Below, in pieces: positions 35,669-47,131 of a stretch of 64,000 bases of DNA. Numbering within the stretch: the stretch's first letter is position 1; each line of letters begins with the position of its first letter. Both the position numbers and the translations under genes were made by a program. The stretch comes from Jiangella alkaliphila. GTDB taxonomy: Bacteria; Actinomycetota; Actinomycetes; Jiangellales; Jiangellaceae. Under the pieces are notes generated by a model that saw nothing but the letters and a program-made list of their open reading frames with translations, did not search any database and was not told the origin of the DNA. The DNA lies in the NCBI RefSeq assembly GCF_900105925.1, contig NZ_LT629791.1:2143278-2207277 (forward strand). The letters are read 5' to 3'.

Positions 35669-35821
35669 GTGAGCCATAGGTACAGGCGAGGAACGATGCT
35701 GAGCAGGCTACGGAAGTTGCGTCAGCACACCGAGGTCATCGGCCAGATCCTGAGGGATCTGTGGCCGTTGGTCGTGGTGATCTCCTCGATTCTGGGTGTT
35801 GCCCTGCACCAGCTCGGCTGA
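35669..35821 (+). CDS. 50-residue single-span membrane peptide
   Basis: A GTG start seven bases after GGGAAGG opens a 51-codon frame (alternative ATG at 35696). The product is a basic N-terminus (RYRRGTMLSRLRKLRQH) followed by a hydrophobic helix WPLVVVISSILGVALHQLG at the C-terminus. This layout is typical of small actinobacterial membrane peptides and type I toxins. No family is recognised. It lies 150 bases beyond the structured tandem repeat, on the plus strand. Function unknown. Confidence 0.5.
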   Translation: MSHRYRRGTMLSRLRKLRQHTEVIGQILRDLWPLVVVISSILGVALHQLG

Positions 35822-35961
35822 GGTCGAGCCGCAGGGAGCGAACGGGGTCGGCTGAGGCCGGCCCCTTCGTGCGTCCGACGGCCACACGATTCCTCCGGCG
35901 CCTCCGTCCGGTCTGTCCGCACAGCGGCCGCAACACGGCGGCGCGAACGGAAGGAATCGGC

Positions 35962-36867
35962 ATGTCTCTGGAATTCGGCATCTTCCTGCCGGTCGGTTTC
36001 GCCGGCGAACTGGGCGCGTTCGACGACCCGGCCGAGGCGGCCGAGCGAGTGATCGAGCTGGCCCGGACGGCGGAGGAGTGCGGCTTCGCGGCGGCCTGGC
36101 TGCCCGACCACCTGCAGACCATCCCGCCGTCACCGGCGCCGGTGTTCGAGTCGTGGTCGCTGCTGGCGGCGCTGGCCCGCGACACCGACCGGATCCGGAT
36201 CGGCCCGCTGGTCAGCTCCAACAGCTACCGGAACCCGGCGCTGCAGGCCAAGATCGCGTCGACGGTCGATGTCCTGTCGAATGGCCGGCTGACGCTGGGG
36301 CTCGGCGCCGGCTGGTACGAGCCCGACTACGAGGTGTTCGGCTACGAGTTCGGCGACGCACCCGGCCGGCTCCGGGCGCTGCGCGACGGCGTGCGGGTCA
36401 TCAAGGAGATCTGGGAGCATCCGACGACGTTTCCGCGTGGCGCGCAGCAGCCCACGATCCCGCTGCTGATCGCCGGCGGCGGCGAACGGGTGACGCTCAA
36501 GCTCGTCGCGGAGTACGCGGACGCCTGCAACGTGATGGTGTCGCCCGCGGAGGCGGCGCGGAAGTACGCCGTGCTGCGGGAGCACTGCGAGGCGGCCGGC
36601 CGCGACTACGCCGCCATCCGGCGCACCGCGACGACCGCCTGCCTCATCGCCGGGTCGGACGAGGAGGCGCAGGCGGCGCTGTCGCCGGGGATGGGCGCGT
36701 TCTACCCGGGCGACTTCGCGTCGTACCTGCTCTACGGGACGGCCGACACCGTGCGGCGGCGCATCGCGGCGTACGAGGAGGCGGGCGTCCAGCAGCTGAT
36801 CGTCGGCTTCCACGAGGCCACCGACCCGGAGGCGATCCGGCGGTTCGCCAAGGAGTTCATCGACTGA
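35962..36867 (+). CDS. LLM-class F420-dependent oxidoreductase
   Basis: A 301-residue luciferase-like monooxygenase-fold enzyme. The family N-terminus SLEFGIFLPVGF is followed by GFAAAWLPDHL and RIRIGPLVSSNSYRNPALQAKIASTVDVLS, then GRLTLGLGAGWYEPDYEVFGY, and the C-terminal PLLIAGGGERVTLKLVAEYAD. Such enzymes use reduced coenzyme F420, which is widespread in actinobacteria. The substrate cannot be predicted. The ATG at 35962 has a GGAAGGAA site. A strong stem-loop follows and separates it from the convergent sigma-factor gene. Confidence 0.88.
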   Translation: MSLEFGIFLPVGFAGELGAFDDPAEAAERVIELARTAEECGFAAAWLPDHLQTIPPSPAPVFESWSLLAALARDTDRIRIGPLVSSNSYRNPALQAKIASTVDVLSNGRLTLGLGAGWYEPDYEVFGYEFGDAPGRLRALRDGVRVIKEIWEHPTTFPRGAQQPTIPLLIAGGGERVTLKLVAEYADACNVMVSPAEAARKYAVLREHCEAAGRDYAAIRRTATTACLIAGSDEEAQAALSPGMGAFYPGDFASYLLYGTADTVRRRIAAYEEAGVQQLIVGFHEATDPEAIRRFAKEFID

Positions 36868-36877
36868 CGGGTACAGC

Positions 36878-36928
36878 GGCGGGCCGGCGCCCACCCCGGC
36901 GCCCACCCCGGGCGCCGGCCGGCCCGCC
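36878..36928. terminator. Strong bidirectional stem-loop between convergent genes
   Basis: GGCGGGCCGGCGCCC (36878-36892) pairs with GGGCGCCGGCCGGCCCGCC (36910-36928) around a loop containing a repeated CGGCGCCCACCC. It lies 11 bases past the oxidoreductase stop and 14 before the sigma-factor stop. Confidence 0.65.
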
Positions 36929-36941
36929 GTCCGGAACAGGG

Positions 36942-37886
36942 TCAGGGGAGCGACGCGGGGAGGCCGAAGCGGGCGAGCAGGTCCTGCCCGGCGAAGACGG
37001 TGACCCGCGAGATGCCCGCCGGGGTCACCGTCAGCACGGCCATCCCGAACGCCGACCCGCCGCGGTGGTACGCACCGAAGGCGGGCTGGCCATTGGCCAC
37101 CGTCGGCAGCTTGTGCCAGTCGCCGGGCGCGCCGACGACCTCGCTCATCAGGTACTCCACGCAGGCGACCTTGCCGGCGAACCAGGTCGCCCCGGCCGGC
37201 GACTCGAGGACGGCGTCGGCCCGCAGCGCCTCCTCGAACAGGCGCGCGTCAGCCGTCGCGAACGCCGTCATGTACCGGTCCAGCAGCTCACGAGCCCGCG
37301 GATGCTCCGGTTCGAGGACGTCGTCCATCGACGGTGTCACCTCGCGCAGCCGCCCCCGGGCCCGCTGCAACAGCGACTTCACCGCACCGACGTCCAACGC
37401 CAGCGCCGTCGCGACCTCAGCGGCCGGCCACGCGAGCACGTCCCTCAAGATGAGGACGGCCCGCTGGCCCGGCGTGAGGTACTGCAGACCGACGATCAGC
37501 GCGAGCCGCACCCCGTCACGCACGACGGCGACGGCGGCGGGGTCGGCGGACTCCGGCGTGACCAGGGCGTCGGGCAGCGGCTGCAGCCAGCCGACCCCGG
37601 CGGCGGGGCTCTCCGGCCCGCCGGACGGCCCGGTCCCGAGTCCCACGGGGACGGCGCGCCGGTCGCTGCGCTGCAACGCGTTCAGGCAGGCGTTCGTCGC
37701 GATGCGGTACAGCCACGTCCGCAGCGACGACCGCTCCTCGAACCCGTCGTACGAGCGCCAGGCCCGCAGGTAGGTCTCCTGCACCAGGTCCTCGGCGTCG
37801 TCGACGGAGCCCATCATCCGGTAGCAGTGCGCGAGCAGCTCGCGCCGGAACCCCTCGGCCCGCCGCATGAACTCGTCCTCGCGCAT
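36942..37886 (-). CDS. ECF sigma factor with SnoaL-like C-terminal domain (SigG-like)
   Basis: A 314-residue extracytoplasmic-function sigma factor. Region 2 reads RELLAHCYRMMGSVDDAEDLVQETYLRAWRS; region 4 reads YLTPGQRAVLILRDVLAWPAAEVATAL. After about residue 190 it continues into a SnoaL-type domain (RARELLDRYMTAFATADARLFEEAL), as in the SigG/TIGR02960 group. Such domains regulate the sigma factor directly, without a separate anti-sigma gene, consistent with none being adjacent. The ATG at 37886 (MREDEFMRRAEGF) is preferred to one seven codons upstream. The promoter targets are unknown. Confidence 0.85.
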   Translation of the reverse strand: MREDEFMRRAEGFRRELLAHCYRMMGSVDDAEDLVQETYLRAWRSYDGFEERSSLRTWLYRIATNACLNALQRSDRRAVPVGLGTGPSGGPESPAAGVGWLQPLPDALVTPESADPAAVAVVRDGVRLALIVGLQYLTPGQRAVLILRDVLAWPAAEVATALALDVGAVKSLLQRARGRLREVTPSMDDVLEPEHPRARELLDRYMTAFATADARLFEEALRADAVLESPAGATWFAGKVACVEYLMSEVVGAPGDWHKLPTVANGQPAFGAYHRGGSAFGMAVLTVTPAGISRVTVFAGQDLLARFGLPASLP

Positions 37887-37965
37887 GGTCCTCCCGTCTC
37901 CGCTCATCCTGGTACTGACCGGCGCCGGCCCGGAAAGGAATCGGCGAACCCCTGCGGAAGACGGG

Positions 37966-40899
<2,934 letters not shown>

Positions 40900-40983
40900 G
40901 GTCCACACCTCCTCACTCTCCGACGAGACAGCGGCCCGACGTGTGCGGCCTGACGTTTCGGCGGGCCGCGTCGTCGTACCGCT

Positions 40984-41009
40984 GTCGAGGCATCGCCACC
41001 AGAGTGACA
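40984..41009 (-). promoter_or_regulatory. Possible ECF41-type promoter upstream of sigJ-like gene
   Basis: On the minus strand TGTCAC (41009-41004) is followed after 16 bases by CGAC (40987-40984). This approximates the ECF41 -35 TGTCACA and a CGTC-like -10 element. It may allow autoregulation. Weak match. Confidence 0.3.
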
Positions 41010-41021
41010 GCAGGAGGACAC

Positions 41022-41438
41022 ATGACGACGCAGGAGACGACGATGCGGCGACGGGCCGTGCTGGCGGTGGCGGGTGCGACGGTCGCGGGAGCCGTGCCGT
41101 GGGCCGTCGCGGAGATCGCCGGGGTGGACCTCGAGGTGACCTCTGCCGGCCTCACGATCGACGTCGGCGTGCTGCTCGTGGTGGGCACGGCGCTGGCGAT
41201 GTCGCTGGCCGGGTGGTGGCTGCTGACCGTCCTGCAACGGCGCAGGAGCGACGCGCGGCGGGTGTGGACCATCGTCGCGGCGACCGTCCTGGTGCTCTCG
41301 CTGAGCGGCCCGCTGGTCGCCGAGGCGGACACCGACGCCAAGGTCTACCTGACGCTGATCCACCTGGCCGTCGGCCTGGTGCTGATCCCCGGTCTGCGGG
41401 CGGCCGCCGGTGCGGGCGTTGTCGGTGCCCGCCCGTAG
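41022..41438 (+). CDS. DUF6069-like four-helix membrane protein
   Basis: A 138-residue membrane protein with four hydrophobic spans (about residues 10-30, 45-66, 76-95 and 108-128). The order and AVAGATVAGAVPWAVAEIAGVDLEV match the actinobacterial DUF6069 group, as far as I recall. The ATG at 41022 has a CAGGAGG site. It is divergent from the ECF41 sigma gene, and such neighbours are often targets of the sigma factor. Function unknown. Confidence 0.65.
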   Translation: MTTQETTMRRRAVLAVAGATVAGAVPWAVAEIAGVDLEVTSAGLTIDVGVLLVVGTALAMSLAGWWLLTVLQRRRSDARRVWTIVAATVLVLSLSGPLVAEADTDAKVYLTLIHLAVGLVLIPGLRAAAGAGVVGARP

Positions 41439-41515
41439 GGTGGGACTCCCACCCGGACGGGAGGGGTCCGGGGCGCGGCGAAGCGAACAGCCGCCGAGCC
41501 GGACGCGACAGCTCC

Positions 41516-42022
41516 TCAGGGCCCTGCCATCGGATCGCTGGGCAGCCAGCCGTCCCAGTCGGGCAGGTTGGTGGACACCCAGTCGACGAAGTCGTCGCAC
41601 CAGGTCGTGGTGTCGTCCGGTGCGGTCTGGGTGAGCCAGCTTCGGCAGGTGAGAAGCAGCCGCTGCGGCGTGGCCCAGGTCGTCCACGGACTCCGGCCGA
41701 CGGTCGACAGCGAGTCGGTCAGCCAGTTCGCCAGCGACGCGCACCGGTCCTCGTCGCCGAGCTCCGAACGGTCCGGCGGCTCGGCCTCCGTCCACTGCTC
41801 GCAGGCCTGCTGGACCGCGGCGACCCGCTGTGCGGGATCGCTCACCGCCCAGTGCGTGCCGTGGTCGTGGGTCGACCACACGGCAGACGCCACCGCGGCC
41901 GAGGACACAGCGGTGACCAGCACCAGCGCGACCCCCGGCCACGCTGGTCCGGCCCGCGTGCCCCGCGCCACACACCCACTCTCGACCCGCCGGCGCCGTT
42001 CCAGCAGGGCCGAAAGGCCCAC
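41516..42022 (-). CDS. Hypothetical membrane-anchored protein
   Basis: A 168-residue protein with one N-terminal transmembrane segment (residues about 30-48, VALVLVTAVSSAAVASAVW). The acidic, Trp- and Cys-containing extracytoplasmic part has four cysteines (CEQW, RCASL, TCRSW, WCDDF) that could form disulfides. No family is recognised. The start is uncertain, because the first 25 residues are low-complexity. It lies between the DUF6069-like gene and the third sigma factor. Confidence 0.5.
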   Translation of the reverse strand: MGLSALLERRRRVESGCVARGTRAGPAWPGVALVLVTAVSSAAVASAVWSTHDHGTHWAVSDPAQRVAAVQQACEQWTEAEPPDRSELGDEDRCASLANWLTDSLSTVGRSPWTTWATPQRLLLTCRSWLTQTAPDDTTTWCDDFVDWVSTNLPDWDGWLPSDPMAGP

Positions 42023-42106
42023 GTCATCGCGTTCGAGACAACGGCGAACCGGGCGCGGACGCCGGCCAGGACAGAGGCGGAGACGTGGACGGTGGGGGTT
42101 CGGGGC

Positions 42107-42991
42107 TCAGGTGGCGAAGGCGACCGGGTCGAGGCCGGCCAGCCGGTCCGGGTCGTACAGGACGTCGATCGCGGCGATCCGGCCGTCGGTGACGGTGAAG
42201 GCCATCACCGCGAACACCCGCTCGCCGATGACGACCACCGCGCCCGCCGCGCCGTTGACCAGCGCCGGCCGCGCGAACCGCGACAGTCGCCGCGCCATCG
42301 TCGCCTGGCCGGCGACCGTCCGGGCGCCGCGCAGCAGCACCGTCGGCCGGGTCCGCGACGCACCACCGTCGGCGCGCAGCACGACCTCGGGGGCGAGCAC
42401 CGTCACCAGCGCGTCGAAGTCGCCGTCGCGGGCGGCCGCATAGAACGCGTCGACCGCGACCCGCTGCTTCGCGAGATCGGCGTCGGGCGCGGGCGCGGCC
42501 TCCTGGACCCGGCGCCGGCCCCGGCTGGCCAGCTGCCGGGCCGCGGCCGGGCTCCGCTCGACCAGCGGGGCGATGTCGTCGAACGGGACGGCGAACAGGT
42601 CGTGCAGCACGAACGCCAGCCGCTCGGCCGGGGTCAGCGTGTCCAGGACGACCTGCAGCGCCAGCCCGACGGAGTCGGCCAGCAGCGCCTCCTGCTCCGG
42701 ATCGGGGCCGCTCAGCGGGCTGACGACCGGATCGGGCAGCCGCACCTCGGGGTCGTTCTCGTCCAGCGGCACCTCACCGCGGGTGGTCCGCGACCGCAGC
42801 AGGTTCAGGCACACCCGCCCGGCGACCGTCGTCAGCCAGGCGCCCAGGTTCTCGACGTCGGAGGTGTCGGTGCGCTGGTAGCGCAGCCACGTCTCCTGCA
42901 CCGCGTCGTCGGCCTCGCTGAGCGACCCCAGCATCCGGTACGCCAGCGCGCGCAGCTGCGGCCGGTGACGCTCGAAATCGTCGTCACTCAT
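42107..42991 (-). CDS. ECF41-like sigma factor with SnoaL-type C-terminal domain
   Basis: A 294-residue sigma factor starting at MSDDDFERHRPQLRALAYRM. Region 2 is GSLSEADDAVQETWLRYQR; region 4 is LTPAERLAFVLHDLFAVPFDDIAPLVERSPAAARQ. The C-terminal SnoaL-like domain contains LRADGG, and the tail DPDRLAGLDP resembles the regulatory ends of ECF41 proteins. It is divergent from an NmrA-type oxidoreductase, the kind of enzyme (carboxymuconolactone decarboxylase, oxidoreductase or epimerase) typically controlled by ECF41 sigma factors. It is the third such factor within 6 kb. Confidence 0.85.
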   Translation of the reverse strand: MSDDDFERHRPQLRALAYRMLGSLSEADDAVQETWLRYQRTDTSDVENLGAWLTTVAGRVCLNLLRSRTTRGEVPLDENDPEVRLPDPVVSPLSGPDPEQEALLADSVGLALQVVLDTLTPAERLAFVLHDLFAVPFDDIAPLVERSPAAARQLASRGRRRVQEAAPAPDADLAKQRVAVDAFYAAARDGDFDALVTVLAPEVVLRADGGASRTRPTVLLRGARTVAGQATMARRLSRFARPALVNGAAGAVVVIGERVFAVMAFTVTDGRIAAIDVLYDPDRLAGLDPVAFAT

Positions 42992-43062
42992 CCCGTCACA
43001 TCTCCCCGCCCCCGCGGGTCGGCGTGTTAGCGAACCACTTCGGCAGAGATCTGGAGCAGACA

Positions 43063-43848
43063 GTGACCACACCCCTTCTGGTGACCGGCGGCACCGGCAC
43101 CCTCGGACGTCTCATCGTGCCACGGCTGGTCGAGGCCGGCCGGACCGTCCGGGTGCTCAGCCGCACACCGCACGAGCCGGCCGGCGGCGTCGAGTACGTG
43201 GCGGCCGACCTGCGCTCGGACGACGCCGACGACGCCGTCGCCGCGGCCGTCGACGGCGTCGGCGCGGTCCTGCACCTGGCCGGCGGGCCCAAGGGGGACG
43301 GCGAGGCGACGGCGCGGCTGGCCCGGGCGGCGGCGCGCGCCGGCGTGCGGCATCTGGTGCACATCTCGGCGATCGGCGCGGACCGCGTCCCGATCGCGTG
43401 GTTCCGGATGAAGCTGGCCGCCGAGGAGGCCGTGACCGGCGCGGGCGTGCCGTGGACCATCCTGCGCGCCGCCCAGTTCCACGACCTCGTCCTGAAGACC
43501 GCGACCGCGATGGCGAAGTCGCCGGTGATCCCGGTCCCCGGCGTCATCCGCTTCCAGCCCGTCGACGCCCGCGACGTGGCCGCGCGGCTGACCGAGCTGA
43601 CTCTCGGCGAGCCGGCCGGGCTGGTCGCCGACCTCGCCGGGCCGCAGGTCACGCCGCTGCGCGACCTGGTGCGCTCGTACCTGACGGCGGCCGGCAAGCG
43701 GCGGGCGTTGCTGCCGGTGCCGCTGCCCGGCAAGGTCGGCCGCGCCTACCGCGACGGAGCCAACCTCACGCTCGACGCCGACCTCGGCACGCGGAGCTGG
43801 GAGGACTTCCTCGCCGAGCGGCTCGGCCAGCCGTCGCCGGCCGCCTGA
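43063..43848 (+). CDS. NmrA/SDR-type NAD(P)-binding oxidoreductase
   Basis: A 261-residue atypical short-chain dehydrogenase. It starts with GTG and the Rossmann motif PLLVTGGTGTLGRLIVPRLVEAGRTVRVLSR, followed by HISAIGAD and WTILRAAQFHD. These match the NmrA-like/NAD(P)H-binding group that act as reductases or redox sensors. It is divergent from the adjacent ECF41-like sigma gene, which probably drives it. The substrate is unknown. Confidence 0.85.
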   Translation: MTTPLLVTGGTGTLGRLIVPRLVEAGRTVRVLSRTPHEPAGGVEYVAADLRSDDADDAVAAAVDGVGAVLHLAGGPKGDGEATARLARAAARAGVRHLVHISAIGADRVPIAWFRMKLAAEEAVTGAGVPWTILRAAQFHDLVLKTATAMAKSPVIPVPGVIRFQPVDARDVAARLTELTLGEPAGLVADLAGPQVTPLRDLVRSYLTAAGKRRALLPVPLPGKVGRAYRDGANLTLDADLGTRSWEDFLAERLGQPSPAA

Positions 43849-43877
43849 GAGTCCCACGCGCCTGCCACACTGCGGAC

Positions 43878-44297
43878 ATGACGGACGTCCCGGACGCGCC
43901 TGCTCCTGCCGACCACCGCTGGCCGGCGTGGGCACTGCCGGCCGCGACCGCCGGTGGTGTGGTCCTGGTCCTCGCCGGCATGGGCCTGTCCGTGGCCCGC
44001 TACCGCGCGGAGCCGTTCGGGCTGGCGGTCGCGGTGCCGCTGCTGGTCGTCACGACACTGGCCGGCGCCGGAGTGGTCTCCAGGGCCATGCGGCACGGCC
44101 AGCGCCGGTACGCCGTCACCGAGATCGCCGTGATGCTAGGGGTCGCGCTGCTGTTCTACGCCGGCAGGACACCGGGCCATCTCGTGCTCGCCACGATGGT
44201 GGGCGGCGGCCTGCTCGCGACAGCGCGGACGATCCGCCGCGACCGCGACCGTCAGGCCACGAAGATGCAGAACGGGTGGCCGGAGAGGTCGGCGTAG
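43878..44297 (+). CDS. Small four-span membrane protein
   Basis: A 139-residue protein with a short polar N-terminus and hydrophobic spans at about residues 20-38, 47-66, 82-98 and 101-116. It ends in a basic tail (TIRRDRDRQATKM). No family is recognised. It follows the NmrA gene by 30 bases on the same strand and overlaps the end of the convergent glyoxalase gene by 46 bases, an unusual overlap that suggests the tail is a late extension. Confidence 0.55.
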   Translation: MTDVPDAPAPADHRWPAWALPAATAGGVVLVLAGMGLSVARYRAEPFGLAVAVPLLVVTTLAGAGVVSRAMRHGQRRYAVTEIAVMLGVALLFYAGRTPGHLVLATMVGGGLLATARTIRRDRDRQATKMQNGWPERSA

Positions 44298-44656
44298 ACG
44301 CGCAGCGGCTCGTCCGGGTCGTCGGTGCGGTCGAAGATCATCCGGCCGCCCAGCTCCAGCACGCGGTCGTGCTGGACCAGCAGCTCCTCCATCGACGGCA
44401 CCGTCATGTCCAGGTGCAGCTGCTGCGGGACGGCGTCGTCCGGCCAGGTCGACGGCGTCAGCTGGTCGACCTGCTGGAAGGCCAACCGGCGGCCGCCGTC
44501 CTCGTCGAGCAGGACGAGCCAGTCGTCGCCGGCGGGGTCGACGGTCTCGTGGCCGGGCCGGTACACGTAGCCGAGGAGCTGCCGGTAGAACTCCGCCAGC
44601 CCACGCGCGTCGGTGGTGTCCAGAACGGTCTGCAACACGCTGGGGTACGTCGTCAT
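44252..44656 (-). CDS. VOC/glyoxalase-family protein
   Basis: A 134-residue vicinal-oxygen-chelate protein with two beta-alpha-beta-beta-beta modules: VLDTTDARGLAEFYRQLLGYVYR, LVLLDEDGGRRLAFQQVD, and QQLHLDMTVPSMEELLVQHDRVLELGG, then DLSGHPFCIFVA. The fold binds metals or small molecules. This subfamily, common in actinobacteria, has no assigned substrate. The ATG at 44656 directly precedes the conserved strand. Confidence 0.82.
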   Translation of the reverse strand: MTTYPSVLQTVLDTTDARGLAEFYRQLLGYVYRPGHETVDPAGDDWLVLLDEDGGRRLAFQQVDQLTPSTWPDDAVPQQLHLDMTVPSMEELLVQHDRVLELGGRMIFDRTDDPDEPLRVYADLSGHPFCIFVA

Positions 44657-44734
44657 GCCGGCGACCGTACCCGCCGGGTCCGACGTTCACCTGCCGTCGG
44701 CGCGACTGTCACCGGCGGGCACTACCGTTCGCCC

Positions 44735-45703
44735 ATGAGCAGGCTCACCGGTCTTCTGGCCGCCGGCGCCGTCGCCGCGGTCCTCATCCCGACGACGGCG
44801 GCTGCGGCCGCACCGGTCGCGTCGGCCGCGGACAACCCGTGGCTGGAGCGGCGCGTCCTCAACATCGCGCACCAGGGCGGCGAGCTCGAGGCGCCGTCCG
44901 ACACCCTCTATGCGTTCAAGACGGCGCTCGACAAGGGCGCAGACGTGCTCGAGCTGGACGTCCACGCGACGGCCGACGGCGAGCTGGTCGTGCTGCACGA
45001 CACCACCGTCGACCGCACGACGAACGGCACCGGGCGGGTCGACGGGCTGACGCTGGCGCAGATCCGCGCGCTCGACGCGTCGTACTGGTTCGTGCCCGGC
45101 TGCGGCACCTGCCACGACGGCGCGCCCGGCGACTACGTGTTCCGCGGCGTCGCGACGGGCGAACGGCCGGCCCCGGCGGGCTACACCGCCGAGGACTTCC
45201 GCATCCCGACGCTGCGCGAGGTGCTCGAGGCGTTCCCGGGCGTGCTGATCAACGTCGAGATCAAGCGGACCCGGCCCGAGACGTCGCCGTACGAGCGAAC
45301 CATGGCCGACCTCCTGCGCGAGTTCGGCCGTGGCACCGACACCGTCGTCGCGTCGTTCTCCGACAGCGCGGTGACCCGGTTCAAGCTGTACAACCGCGAC
45401 GTCAGCACGTCACCGGGCACCGCGCAGGCCACGGCGTTCTGGCTGAACACGCTCGGCCCGCTGACCGGCATCACGCTGCACGGGCACCACGCGCTGCAGG
45501 TGCCGCCGTCGCAGTCGGGCATCCCGGTGGTGACCGCCGACTTCGTGGCCGACGCGCACCGCCGCGGCCTCGCCGTCCACGTCTGGACCATCAACGACCG
45601 CGCCCAGATGGAGCGGCTCATCGACCTCGGCGTCGACGGCATCATGACCGACCGGCCGACCCTGCTGGAGCAGGTGCTGCAGGAGCGCGACATCTCGGGA
45701 TAA
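44735..45703 (+). CDS. Secreted glycerophosphodiester phosphodiesterase
   Basis: A 322-residue exported enzyme. A signal peptide (residues 1-28, LLAAGAVAAVLIPTTAAAAAP) precedes the GDPD barrel. The active-site start IAHQGGELEAPSDTLYAF is followed by ADVLELDVHATADGELVVLHD, and NVEIKR and DGIMTDRP come near the end. AHQG replaces the commoner AHRG but the catalytic His is kept. An insert with a CGTC pair (GCGTCHDGAPGDY) is typical of secreted actinobacterial members. It hydrolyses glycerophosphodiesters to glycerol 3-phosphate and an alcohol, probably for phosphate or glycerol scavenging. Confidence 0.9.
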   Translation: MSRLTGLLAAGAVAAVLIPTTAAAAAPVASAADNPWLERRVLNIAHQGGELEAPSDTLYAFKTALDKGADVLELDVHATADGELVVLHDTTVDRTTNGTGRVDGLTLAQIRALDASYWFVPGCGTCHDGAPGDYVFRGVATGERPAPAGYTAEDFRIPTLREVLEAFPGVLINVEIKRTRPETSPYERTMADLLREFGRGTDTVVASFSDSAVTRFKLYNRDVSTSPGTAQATAFWLNTLGPLTGITLHGHHALQVPPSQSGIPVVTADFVADAHRRGLAVHVWTINDRAQMERLIDLGVDGIMTDRPTLLEQVLQERDISG

Positions 45704-45772
45704 CTCGGGACATAACCGAATTCTCACCCAATCTTGACCGTCTCCTCCTGAATGGTCGACAGCGTCAAGGCC

Positions 45773-47014
45773 ATGAGAACCCCCCTCAGAACGGCGGCTG
45801 CGGCCGCGATCCTGATTCTCATGGCGACAGTGTTCGTCCCGGGCTCCGCCCATGCGGCGCCCAACTGCGGCGCCGTCGTCACGACCAACACGACCGTCAC
45901 GGCCAACCTCACCGACTGCCCCGGCGACGGACTGATCATCGGCGCGCACAACATCACCCTCAACCTCAACGGGCGGACGATCGACGGCGTCGGGCTCGGC
46001 GTCGGCATCCGCAACAACGGCTTCGACAACGTCACCATCCGCAACGGCACGATCACCGGGTTCGACTACGGCGTCGCGCTCAACCCGGGCACCCTCGGCA
46101 ACCTGGTCACCGTCCTGACCGTCCGCGACAACGAGGTGGCCGGCGTCCAACTGTCCAACGCCGACACCAACAACCGCGTCATCAGCAACACTGTCGAGCA
46201 CCTGTCGCAGCGCGGCATCGCCGTGATCAACGACTCCAACGGCAACGTCGTACGCAGCAACACGGTGCGCAACAACTCCGACGGCATCTACGTCGGCGGC
46301 TCGCAGAGCAACCTCGTCGAGCTGAACAACGTCAGCGGCACCAGCGACCAGAGCGTCCAGGTCGAGGGCGGGCGCAGCAACACGCTGCGGCAGAACACCA
46401 TCTCGACCGGCGGCGACGGCGCCATCCGCCTGACCAGCACGACCCTGAATGTCGTCGACAACAACACCGTCACCGCCAGCGGTGACTCCGGCATCGAGCT
46501 GATGACCGCGCCGAGCAACCAGGTGATCAACAACCGGGTCTCCGGCAGTAGCGACTCCGGCATCATGCTCACGTCGTCGAACGGCAACACCGTCCGCTCG
46601 AACAACCTCAACGTCAGCGGGCCCAACGCCGCCGGCATCGAGGTGGTGTCGTCGAACTCGAACACCGTGCAGTCCAACGCCGCGAACTCGCAGCTCAGCC
46701 ACGGCATCGAGCTGCAGAACTCGGCGTCGAACCGGCTGCTGAGCAACACCGCGAACAGCAACAACAGTTCCGGCATCTACGTGTCCGGGTCGGCCGGCGT
46801 CGCGGCGAACCTGCTGGAGGCCAACACCGCGAGCAGCAACGAGGGCGACGGCATCCACGTCGCCAACGCCGGCAACACGCTGCGCCGCAACATCGCCCGG
46901 CTCAATGGCGGCTGGGGCATCTACGCGGTCGCGGGCAACACCGACGGCGGCGGCAACCGGGCCAGCGGCAACGACGAAGCGGCCCAGTGCTCGGGGGTGG
47001 TGTGCACCGCCTGA
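45773..47014 (+). CDS. Secreted right-handed parallel beta-helix (NosD-like) repeat protein
   Basis: A 413-residue exported protein with a signal peptide (residues about 8-28). It is built almost entirely of about 23-residue repeats of the form N-x-V-x-x-N-x-V/A-x-x-N/S-x-x-x-G-I-x-(L/V), for example NVVRSNTVRNNSDGIYVGGSQSN. This is the pattern of PbH1/NosD right-handed beta-helices. The fold is shared by polysaccharide lyases and surface adhesins. No catalytic residues can be singled out. A Cys pair near the N-terminus (NCGAVVTTN...DCPGD) and another at the C-terminus may cap the helix. It follows the GDPD gene on the same strand. Confidence 0.85.
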   Translation: MRTPLRTAAAAAILILMATVFVPGSAHAAPNCGAVVTTNTTVTANLTDCPGDGLIIGAHNITLNLNGRTIDGVGLGVGIRNNGFDNVTIRNGTITGFDYGVALNPGTLGNLVTVLTVRDNEVAGVQLSNADTNNRVISNTVEHLSQRGIAVINDSNGNVVRSNTVRNNSDGIYVGGSQSNLVELNNVSGTSDQSVQVEGGRSNTLRQNTISTGGDGAIRLTSTTLNVVDNNTVTASGDSGIELMTAPSNQVINNRVSGSSDSGIMLTSSNGNTVRSNNLNVSGPNAAGIEVVSSNSNTVQSNAANSQLSHGIELQNSASNRLLSNTANSNNSSGIYVSGSAGVAANLLEANTASSNEGDGIHVANAGNTLRRNIARLNGGWGIYAVAGNTDGGGNRASGNDEAAQCSGVVCTA

Positions 47015-47131
47015 CCCGTCACCAGGATGTCGCTGGATGCGGCGGGCGGACCACCGGGCATAGTTCGGGGCCATGAGCGCTTGTACCTTGGCAGTCGCGA
47101 CGAGGCGACTGGACGAGAGGACCCCGCGCCG

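Noticed and set aside
42994-43020. Possible ECF41 promoter CGTCACA followed by GGTC before the NmrA gene
   Set aside because: The -10 element is too weak to list as a feature, though the gene context would suit it.
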